A DNA stretch of 64,000 nt from Amblyornis subalaris (Eukaryota; Chordata; Aves; Passeriformes; Ptilonorhynchidae), in the NCBI GenBank assembly GCA_018881555.1, contig JACAXG010000008.1:12305316-12369315 (forward strand), read 5' to 3'. This document shows positions 42,401 through 54,400 of the stretch, one piece after another; the stretch's first letter is position 1; every line of letters starts with the position of its first letter. The notes under the pieces were generated by a model. That model searched no databases. It saw only the letters and a list, made by a program, of their open reading frames with translations, and was not told the origin of the DNA. Made by a program: the position numbers and the translations under genes.

Positions 42401-45400
42401 TAATNTGAAGAATGTGTAAGGCTTTTAATTATCAGACAAATTATAGATTTGTGAAAATGTACCTTATCTCTGTCCTACTGCTGCCTGTGATGTTTGCTTA
42501 AACTGACAGCGTTAGGCTTTCAACTTAATTTGCAACAGGTGAAAAATTATACTCAGTTTTAAACATCATGTGGCAATATCACCACCCTTTTGTTGGTCAG
42601 GGCACAACAATGGATGAACTGATAAGAGACAACATGACCATCACTTTGCAAGAGCAAAGATATCCTATTACTGCTTCTACCAGACATCTGCTTANTACCA
42701 CAATTCTTAGAAAATTTCTGCTACTACAGAAATATTAAATAGTAGTGACAAATTCTGGTTTTATCCACCTTTTCTGGGTTTTTTTGTTGTTTTTAAAGCA
42801 AATGTGAACACTCTTGTACTCACTCTGACATTCTATGAACTGATGAATAAAAGTGCAGTCCCCTCCACTCTTTGAAAGAAAGTGCTCTAGTAGAGAAAGA
42901 AACACTTCAGTTTACATCTTCTAATTATTTTCAAATTGATGCAACAAAAAATTTGAAAGGCATATTAGCAATATTTCTCAGTGTATTCACAACAGACTTT
43001 TGAAATCTGAGTTAATATGCAAACAGACAAGACAAAACTGAAATGATGTCTGAGTGATACTAGGAAATAGAGTACTCTTTTGAACTGCTCAGAAGAAAGA
43101 AGTACTTCAAGTGCACTTTCAAAAGAAACACGTCTTAACCTATATTTGTTAGTATTTTTATTANCTTTAAAAGGCTGTTTTCTAAGTTTTTCATCAGTCT
43201 TCATGTTGATACTTCATATNTAACACCCTCTGTGTTAAAAGTGTTGTTGAATATCTCCCTATACTCTTTACACAGTTTCACTTTGGAAAGACAGTTCTAC
43301 AGAATTCCTAAAACTGGGCTCAATTCCCAGGTTCAGTCAAGTCCTTCTACGTGACCTTGTTCAGCTCCCAACTCCATCAGAATCCTGCATCTCTTCAAGG
43401 TGCAAACACTTCCTTTCTGAAGGACCTCAAAAATCCTTTGACCAAGAGTCCAGCAGTCTGAAAAGGCTGCTACTAGTATAAACCTGCAGAACGTGGTACA
43501 ATCTAACCAAATTGTTCAATCATTAGCTCTGACATCAGAAGCTCAGCTGCAATACTAAGCTTTACTATATTTCAAAGTTACTTTAAAAAGTAAACTTTTT
43601 TTTTAACCCACAAGGACAGAGCTTTTGAAAAACAGCACCCTGGCTGTAAAATTTATTTTCCATATTTAAACGTTTTTTTTTTCCTTTTTACCTGCTCCTC
43701 AAGGTGACTGTGTACAAATTTCTCGTACCTTTCTTTACATAATATATGGCTCCCAAAATTAAATATGAAAGCCAAGTGTGGTGCAACTCACTGGCAGAAA
43801 CACCACTTTTTGAAACAACTTAGTTCTACACAACTTTTATCAGGGGCTTGATGTACAAACAAGTTCCTCTCTTCTGCACCAGCTTTTCCATACGTGCAAT
43901 GAGAGAAAATGAATGCCTAACCATCTTCATTTGAATACACTTTTTTATGAAAAGCCTCTAAAGAGGCTATAAATGAGTTCTTAATTCCTCTACTCTGAAT
44001 ACAGGTCTTGACTGCTACGGACAGCCACAGAAAAAAGTAATGTAAAACCATTATTCTTGTCAAGGCCAGGTACTGTGCCTTGAGGACTTGACCTGAAGTT
44101 TTGAGAGAGAGAGACAAAAGGAATTTTAAAAAGCATACTGATTTTACAAGGTTTTACAGTTTTCCTCTTTCATTCCCAAAGTTGCTCAATCGGCATTATA
44201 AAGCCAAAATTCTTAGCTCTTCTAAAATAATGCAAAACTGCTCAGCAAAAGAAACCAGCAGTAACTGCCTCCTGCTGCTTTTAAGAGAAAAAAATCCAAA
44301 ATCTGGCAGAGCAAATAACTGCCCATCTGTCATACAAGGGCTACAGAAAGGACCGGAAGATGCAGAAAGGCACAGACTGTCATGAGAGAACACGGAGCAG
44401 CAAGCTGTAAAATGCCAGAGAAATGGGGATGGATCAGGTATGGCAGAGATGCAGAAGAACGTGGTACAATTGACAAAATAATGAAAAACTACGCTAAAAT
44501 ACAGAACAATAAAATAGAATGGCACGTGCACGACAAAAAAGGTGATAGATTGTAAAAACACACAGAAAGACAACTTGAATGAGCAGTTGTATGTGGTCTC
44601 TACTCATAAAGAAAAATAACTTCGCAAACAGCTTCCTAAACCTTCCAGGTTTAAGCACAAGTTCCACTGTAACTCACAGGATCAAGTAATCTATCTTGCC
44701 ATGCATCCATTCAGATGACATTGACTCTTATGCAATCCAAAGTAAGTCTAAAAGGCATTGCTTCCTCAAATTTGACAAAAAAAGTGAGTTTCAGTGATAC
44801 AATGATATTTGTTATAATCACAATGATTTTTATATGGGCAGGTTTTGAATTTGGACTGGCAAGAGGTATCTTTGCTATTGGTCTCCCTAGTTAAGAACCT
44901 CATAATTTACAACTATGCTTATGGAGCTTTTAAATTCTATTTCAAAAATATAAATACAGTAATCCTTAAACACTGTGAATATTAGTTAAAGCCATGAGTT
45001 GTCCGCATAGGTGCCCCAGCCTTCACATTAATACTACCACCATTCCTCAGGACTGTAAAAGAAAGCTACATCTAGGAAAAAATTAAAATTGATATAAGAG
45101 GACAAATATATCTCAGCCAATTAAACAATTTAGTGAATTTGGATCATATCTGGAATACTCTTTCCTATATGTATTATTTGGCATATTCTTATCAGACAAT
45201 TTTACTCAAAAAGCTTTAGGCGTATGTTAAGACATGAGCTAAAATATTTGGCTTTAACTAGTTGGTCTTCAAAAAACCTTAGCACTTAGTTCAATCTGTA
45301 TTAATTCCTGTTTCACACAAAGACAGTCCTGAGTTTTAAAAAGTTAGTTTCCACTATTTATGAATTTTATATACTCGCACTGTTCATATTCAAGTTATTA

Positions 45401-48400
45401 AAAAAAAGGTTTTGCTGACTTTACTTACCATACCCAATTTACTAGAAAAATACTGTATATCTATGTGTTGCAATGGAAAATTAAAAGGAAAAAACAGTCA
45501 ATGAGATCTCCACTTTCTTGTGTCACAAGCCTGGCATCATTCATTCAGTAGACTCCTACTGATTCCAGTGACAGCCCATCACAAATAAAAACAACAATAA
45601 CAAAAAAAGACAGTCTCCAAGTGGTTTTGTAACATTTTACAGAACTTTCTAAAAACACTATGACTGAAAGTCTAGGCAAAAAAAAATGCTGGTCAGGAGT
45701 GGACAAATTCAGTTTCACTTTCAAAGGGAATATTATTTAAAGTAAAACTCAGAGAACGTTTTGAATTTGTTCATCTTCAAACATCAACCATAAGACAAAA
45801 GGTAGCCTTCAGATACACTACCTTTCTCTGTGCTCCCATTAATTTTAGGTATGAAGTCGTCAACTTGTATGCCTAGGATTAAGAAAGGGCATTATTTTTG
45901 GAACGAAGAAAAATGTTTTGGGTTTTGTTTCTTTATAAACACAGCATTTTGAAATGTACCTGGCGTTTCATGCCATCTCCTAACAAGTACCTGATCAGAC
46001 AAACCAGGCAAACTTTGATGCGTTTCCTACTACAGATCATGTCGCTGTTTGTTCAAATGTATAAAAGGTTACTAACTGCAAAGAATCACTGCCTATTACA
46101 TACATATATATGTGTATATATACATAAAAAAAAAGGATTTTAACAGCTAATGGCTACAAGGCCCCTCCAAGCCTCGGGCCGTGGGCCAGAGCGAACACCC
46201 GCAGCAGCAGCGCCCTCTGCCGGCCCCGCCCCGACACGGAACCATTATCCCAGGAAAGCTCCCTACTGGGATAACTGGGAATCAGAACTCTTCTGCCAGA
46301 CACCGAGACCACAAGATTATCATAACAAAAGTAACTGAACGGCAAATCGAGAAACCAGCTTGAAACAAGAAACTGATCGCACCTACCTAAGCTGTTGTGT
46401 TCTTTAAGAGTTTTCTCTTGAAGGTGTTCTAACCGTACTGCAAACAGAAGTCCAAGAAAAAGGTATTTCACAGATTAAAAGAAAAAACAATAATCAAAGT
46501 TTCTTCCCCACTAGCGACTAACCTTGCAAAGCAGTCAGCCGCTCATTGGTGAAATCATTATCAGCCTGCAAAGCTTCTATTTTTGCTTGAAGTTCTTGCT
46601 CTCTTTCTTCCATTTCATCTATTTTATGCTGCAATTCCTTTTTCTCAGCCAGTCCTTTCTGTTGGATTTCTTCTTGTCTTCCTTCTGCTACCTGCTCAGT
46701 AAGATTAAAAAAATCCACAAACCAACCAAAATTAACATGTGAAAGAACAGATCATCTTGATTTTTATGTAACTAAATGTACATAAGTAACTTTCTTTGCT
46801 AATCAGATTAAAAAAAAATTAAAAATGCAAAATCTTTTCTTTTAGCACAAATTTCACTTCAAGTAGACTGAGAAAACCTCAAAATATCTTAACTAACTTT
46901 TTGACTGAGGAACATAAATTTTACAGCAAGAGTAACAGGACCCAGGAACTAAGAAACACCCAAAGTTTCCCAGCATCTCAATTCAGTGAAAACCCACGAG
47001 CTCTTCTGAACTGACTGTGCATTGCACAGACCAACTTGATTGAAAGCCACATCTTTTTCCTTTGCTGGATCTCATGATCATAAGTCTCAAACAGTCTCCT
47101 CCCTCAAAACTAGGCAATAAGTTTCAGTTTTGATCCTTCTGTGTATATTCATCATCACCAGTGATGAACTCATTACTGAGAAAACAACTGCCTTAAGACC
47201 AGCGATTTAACATTTTCATTTGGAAAGAAAAATCCTTCTGAGGTGCTGAACTAGGAACCTAGGTTCCAATTCCAGTATTTATCCAAGACAAACGCAATGA
47301 CTGTCTCAGGTCTCCAGATATACCATTATCTTCCTCCTCCACAACTTCTACTTATCTAGATTGGAGACTCTTAGAGAATAGGCTTTATCATAAAGTGATT
47401 ATTCTGCTCTCTAGCATAAAGGACCTTAAATATTAATATACATAGACACTTATCTTAATAACAAACTTGATAGCAAGATGAGCCATATTATTACTGTGTG
47501 ATGGACTAGTTATATTTGTAATGGCACAAAGAGGCAACATGAAATGCAAATTTATTTCTAATTCTAGTTTTTCAAACTAAACATCTTAAAGGTAAGAGGA
47601 ATGAAGTTATTTGTCTATATAAAAGCAGCTGGATATAAAGTTTTACACTACACATAATTTTATACTATAATATATTTTGGCTCCAAAAAGATGGTAGCTT
47701 TCAAACCTTTTTAGGAAGTTACTTAAGTGATCATAGTTTCAAGTACATTAAAATTAAACCAAAAGAATATATAGAAGATGATATGCATCTTTCTATTGTT
47801 AACATATTGTTTAAAAAGTTTAACCTTTTTTGTTTGCTACATTAAACTGTATTTATTTGTTCTATTCATCACAGTTCTACCCTAAGTCAGATGAAGTTCT
47901 GCCATTACCTTCAGCTTGTCAGAAAGATCTTTAATTTCATTTACTGCTCCATTGTACTTATTAGCTAATTCCCTTAATTCTTCCTGAGTCCGCTCATTCA
48001 TTTCTTTCAGGTGTGTACATTCATCTTCTGTATTACTTAAACTCCGCTGCAAGACAGAATTATTATGCAACAAATAATAAAAAAAGAGACAATAAACTAC
48101 TAAACACTGCAGATGATCTATTTTTTCCAAACAATATATATGCACAGGATGCCAACTAGCCTTACAAGACTTCTTACTTAAGGGAATATAGCAAATAATT
48201 ATAAAGGAAAAAGAAAAGACAGGAAAAGAGAGTAACGTGAGATATTATAGGGGCAGAAATCTTACTTGAAGAAAGTGTGCAGCACTTTAGTTGTAAAAGC
48301 TCATTTTAAAGTGTGCTTTGTACAAGTGGTTGAGCATACATTTCCATAAATTTTTACAATTTAAACAAAGTCTTACAGAATTTTTTTTTAATGCACATAT

Positions 48401-51400
48401 GTAATTTCCCCCTTAATTTATGTCCCACACACAGTAACTTCTGTAAGACAGCTTCATGAATTTTGAGACGTGGGAAAAAAGGGAGGAGCTGAAAGAACAG
48501 TTTCTCACTAACTGTTTAACAATCTTAGTCCTGTCCAATAGGAGAAATAACCACTACTATTTAATTTCCTGCAACTGCCAGAGTACAACAGATACTGGCA
48601 TATTACAGGCAACAAAACAGGGATCTAAATATCAGCAGTTACAACTATTTCAGCATTTCCAGAAGACTAGGCATGAAACTTCAGTACCTCCACCTCAGAC
48701 AATTTTCTGACTACTTCGATTTTCTCCTGAAGGACCCGCCTCAGGGACTCTTTGGCTGTTGTCTCATAGTTGTGTTTGTCCTCCTGCAATGCTATAAGCT
48801 CTTTTCGTATACTGTCTTCTGTTTGATTCTGCACATATAAGAGAATTCAGAGACAGAACATAAATTACTATTTTGCTGATTAAGTACATTAAACTATGAT
48901 AAAGCCTGTTCTATCAAAAACATGGAGCAATTTCTGATAGATGGGAAAACGTTACGTACAAATCAGCAATCAAAGATTCTTGACATGACTGAGGGTAAAC
49001 AAGTTATTTTTTGAAGTGTATATATAGGAGCACACATTCAATGGTCAGCTTCAATTGCAGGAGAATTATAGGGCTTTTTGTGGGCCCTGCTATGACAATG
49101 TCACACCTAGGAAACCTCCAATTTCATAAAGCAGGAACCTATGAGGTCCCATATGAAAGACCTTAAACAGGACCTGCAGAAAAAGTTCTTATATTGTAGA
49201 TAGTTGAGTGGAAATAGAAACAAAATAAAAATTAAAATCCAAGGCAGGCACAGGTGGTATAAACAACAATCAAGGCAGCACATACTTGTTACTCTGAATA
49301 TCAGACAGGACACAGGCAATGAAAACAATAGCCACTTATTGAGATTGCTTGAAATACAGAACAGATCTACAGTTTTCTCCAGTTATGAAAATCGCACAGG
49401 CTTATCTTGGAAAGTTTATGTTCCAACTGCTTTCCTACAACTAGCTAATTTCAAAACACTTGAGAAGAGTGTCAGCATTCCTAACATTCGATCTTAAGTG
49501 AACTACTTACCTTTGAACAAGCCTGTAACTGATTTCCCATAACCTCTAGTCTTGATAGCAGCCTGTCTTCATCTATTAAAGCCTAGAAGGAAAGAAGTGT
49601 CACCTTAGTATTAACACGTACTTTATGTAGTGCCAGCAGAGCTCTGCTGTAAAGTCCTGAATTTTGTTGGAGTACTTACTACTAACAGCTATTTCAAACT
49701 GGTACACAATCACTAAATTTATTAAACATTATCTTTTGCACAGTTTCAGAGAACCACTATGAAGTTTTTATTATATCTGCTGCTTTTCCCCCCTTTAATA
49801 GCTAAAATTTACATGGCACTGCATAGTTCAGTCCATAAGGAAAAGGATGCCTGCAGATACCTGCCAACTAGTATCTGAAGCCTCTTGTGTGACAGCAAGT
49901 AGTCGCTGAAGGGTTGCCAGCTTCTGTTCCAACATTTGTTCCCGATGTAAGGCTTCCTGTGAAGAGAGCAGGGCCCCAGTCAGTTCAGCTAGAACAACTC
50001 AGGAAATCAGAAGCAACAGAAGAGATCCCAAAATACAACAAAAAAAGGAAATGTGAGTAGCAAACACTGTCACATGTTCAAAACCATAATAAGCCCATTA
50101 CATTTTATTTATCCACACATTTATTTGAATAGTTTAATTAGAAATGCTATCTTATAACCTCAGGTTTCTAAAAACTTCATTTTTCATGCATGTGTTGCAC
50201 ATGCTGAGGACACATTGTTATTCTTTCCAAGGCTTAAAGACACTTTGTCTTTTGTCAATAATTTGAGCAACAAAACTGCAGACATCAAAAGGCAGCTTGG
50301 CAGCTCCCATGCAATGAGCTGTTCATCCTCAAATGAGGTCACAAAAAAAGAAATGCCAAGCAAGAACTACTATTTTTGTTTGATTTTTGGTTTATGACAG
50401 GAAGATAGAAGAGCATCTTCGTTAACAACTCCAGGATATGGAGAGTGAACAGATTGGTGAGTGAGTATGTATTTGGCTTCCCAAGAAAGAGCATCTGCAT
50501 AAGCTGCTTCCTGCTATGTCAGCAAATACATATAAAGATAGTATCTATCTCAAATGCCTCAGCATTGATGTGAACAAATAAAAATTGCAATTATCAAACA
50601 AAACCAGGCAAAATAAATCAGTAAAACTTGGACATAAGTTAAACCTGGATAGAATTCACCAGCAAAAAATGCTTTCATATCTTTTCCAGAAAGCTGATTT
50701 TATGATCCTTTCTAAAGGGTTTACTTAAATCTATCAGCACACAATTAATGTGCTGCCATTTTGCAGTCTAACCCTTTGGTGACATGACATCTTGAGAAAA
50801 AAACACACCTATCAAAACTGACACAGAACTAGGCACAGAAAGGCTGGTGATGCCAATGAGGAAGAAGAGCTGCCAGCACTGTCCCTTCCTTTATAGTTTG
50901 CAATAGATACAAGTCAAAACATAAGATTTGTGTTTTGAACAAAAATATTTAGCCAAACTAAATGCCCTTTAAAGAAAACCTACTTGTAGATACTGTGAAA
51001 GCTGAAACAATTCCTGAGAATACATACTGGGAGTGTTAGCAGCAACCTGAAAAAGAAGATGAGTAAGAATCAGAATGGTTTTGGATTTTTCACTAAACTC
51101 AAATAATAAAAATCCATTTAAATCTAGTCACAAAGGTAAACTTAAGATCATCTAATAATAGCATTTTCTTTTATTTATTGTTCTGCTACTATTTATGCTT
51201 CATTTTATCATAGAACTTCCCAGCTCAGGACACAGACCTGTGTCAAATCAACGGATTTATTTACTTACTAATTCTTGTAGGCTTCCTACACTGAGATAAT
51301 TTTTAACTGTTTTCACACAGTTATACCTGCAGCCCTCCTCAGAATTTCTACCCTTGACTTGGATTCAAGCCCCTCATACACTGTTTTGAAATCTCAATTC

Positions 51401-54400
51401 AAACATAGTCTGTAAACTCCTCAGGCTGCTGCTGGCTTCATAAGTAAGTTTCCTCAGTTTCTTGAAATTTTGTTCGTCTCGTTCAAAACTCTGATTCGAA
51501 CCTATTTAAATTAATCCTTCTTTTGGGGAGACTAGAGAAGTAATCAATTCCTGATCACTTTTCTCAAGGGTGTATCTATTAGCAGCTTTTCTACAAGTCC
51601 CCCACATTACCAAAATTGAGTTTAAGAATTACACTTGACAATACTGACTCCATGACTCTGCAGTGAGCAACTCTGACTATACAAGAGAAGCAGAGAGGTT
51701 TGGTCTCAGTCTTCCTTGGGAACACAACAGCACTTTCCAGACTGTGCAGTGCAGCTTCTCCTCCATAAAAAAACAGGACATAAAGAAAACAGATCTCATT
51801 CAAACACCAGATCACGAGCTACTCTTGGGTCCTACAGAACATCAAGTATTAAATTATGCAAGACCTGTCAGTCTGTCAACCTGTATCTGAAAATTGACCA
51901 TCTTAACATCAATGGCTTTGTTCCAAAGCCATGTTTCAGGTGCTGTAATGTAAAAAGTCAACTTATCTTCAAATATACACTGTAATACTGCATTCCCTTC
52001 AAATATACACTGTAATACTTCACTACCTTCTCTACCTTAAATGTCGCTCAAAATATTAAACTAGGTAAAAACAGGCAGTGGAAAACATATCAAAATGTAA
52101 CTGGACAGACTTCAGTATTTCTTCATCTTTATAACAAGTCCGAAAACAGCATGTGGATGAATAAGGCAGAAATCAGCAAATTACTAAATTACCTTGTCAA
52201 CAGGACTTGGTAATGGAGCATGGATAACACTAAAAAAAAATAAAATAAAGCAAGTGAACACAAAATGCAGAACAGCGGTTCAAAAATCCAGAAGATCCCT
52301 AGTCCTGTGCCTTTAATCAAGATGATTTTTATTTTTATAGATGGGTTAGATGGAAACCCAGTAAATACTATGCTGAGAGACATTTTCAAAGTTACAGAAC
52401 TATTTAAAAATTACAAATACAAGGTCTATTCTAACATTCTTCCCCAACTTTTATTTTGGTAGGTACATAATTCGATTATTTTGAAACTGATTTATTAAGA
52501 TTTAAACCAATTCACACAAAGCAATGAAGACTGGATATGCTGTTCTTGTTCACAAATTCAACAAACTGAGTAAAATAGCATTTGGTAACTTACAGAATTT
52601 TGTACATTTTCACTTGCGTAAATGTTATATTTGCACATTTTCATCAAAATTAAAAATTTAACAGGATTTTTTTTCACAATGCCTGCCAAGAAACCATGCT
52701 CCTAGTTACTTGCTTTGCACAATCACAGGAAAATAAACTGTTCCTATGGTGATTTTAAACATAATATCCATCAAACCCTCATTATACAGTAGCTGAATTC
52801 TGCTATATGTGAATACTTACTCTGATCGCAATCGAGCTTCCATTCCATCTGGAAGGAAAAGTTTGATTGTGGAGACTATACATCCATGGGTAACTGAAAA
52901 GAAACAAATACTAAGTCACCATGATCCATTACTATTTAATAGTAAGTTCAGTGGTTAATGTTACAGTAATCAAGCAAACTGTCTTAAGAAACCCTGAGAC
53001 TGGCAAAGAGGAGGAGGCATGAACACCTTCAAGCACCAGTGCCCTGGGTCCGCCTTCTCAAACCTCCTCCGGACATGGGAAACTTTATCATTAGAAACTT
53101 GAAGAGATTATGTTGTGTACTCAGTCCTGCCCGTGTAGCAGCTCCAGCTCCAATTCTTCCATGTGCAGCAATAACTGAAACTTCTTTTTACTACAGTAAG
53201 TTAAAAAAGTAAATGGTATGTTTTGATCATAAAATGAGGGAAGAGGAACGCATCTTACTTGTGATAGGTAACGGGAATGCAGAGGTATAAACAAAATAAT
53301 GAGTTGCCTCTTTGACAAGATTTCTACAAGCATATCCAGGGACTTAAAAGGTAACACATCCAATTTGTGTCACCAACACTCACTTCAACATCTGGAACTT
53401 GCCAAGTGATTGTTATTTACAAACAATGATCAAAAAGGGAATGTAAAGGAAGTGTGTAGGAACCACTGAGGGGTACATTCTCTTGAACATCATAAGCATC
53501 ATCATTCAAGACAACACATCTCTTATTTCGGGATGCTTGTAGTGCATATCTAATACACAGCCCTAGACAAGTGGCCTTTCATTTCAGAAGAGAAAACTTG
53601 CTCCTTGAGGACTAAACTCAAGATTCTCTGAACTCTAGAAAGACTCCAAAGAATAAGAGGAAAAAATGCAGTATTTGATTCTTACACCAAATTCAAGCTT
53701 TCTGTACAATGTTTCAAGAAATGTTACTGATACCATTTTCAATGCCTTTGCAAACAGTCCAGTTATGTCTGAGTTTTGATTGGGTATTTTTCTTCCTGTA
53801 TGGTTCTATGAATTGGGAAGTAAAAATTTTTTTCCAGATACATGTAAAGATAGATATATATTGTTCCCAAAACACCACCCACAAGTGAAATACAAATGAG
53901 TCTGTAGTCACCTATCACATAACACTATACCTCAAGCACCCACTAATATACAAAGACAAATAGCTGCTCTACTTTCTCGGTTATTAATATCAGCAAAATA
54001 GTTAATCTGGCTTTGAAAAAAAGGGCAATGGGCGTTTTAGGACATTGGTAATACTCCAGGGAAACGAGANAGGTCTTTAAGGAAGCTACCTCAATAGAAT
54101 CTAAAAATACAGGAGAAGTGATCCAACTAAGATGAGTTGTTTTTAACCTTTATTCATAGCTAAAAGATAATGCTTTGGAGACATATTTTTCTGGCTACAG
54201 CACCTTGTGTTTTCAAGCTGACCTGGTAAAATAATAAATTTACATGCCAAGGCAGAACAGATTAATCTGCACTGTTTGGAGTCTTTATTTATAATGCAAT
54301 AAATCTAGTTTCCAAAAACATTTAAAAAATACATTAGTAATATTAGCTGTAGCCTGTAATACATAGTTTTCATAATGAAGAATCTTTCTTTTAAGAGGAA

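Noticed and set aside
44196..44573. Minus-strand hydrophobic open frame
   Set aside because: Phenylalanine-rich translation is the expected result of reading T-rich intron sequence; no splice signals tie it to SLMAP.
47245..47410. Possible old SINE/LINE fragment
   Set aside because: Only short, weak similarity to known consensus words; too diverged to support without a profile search.
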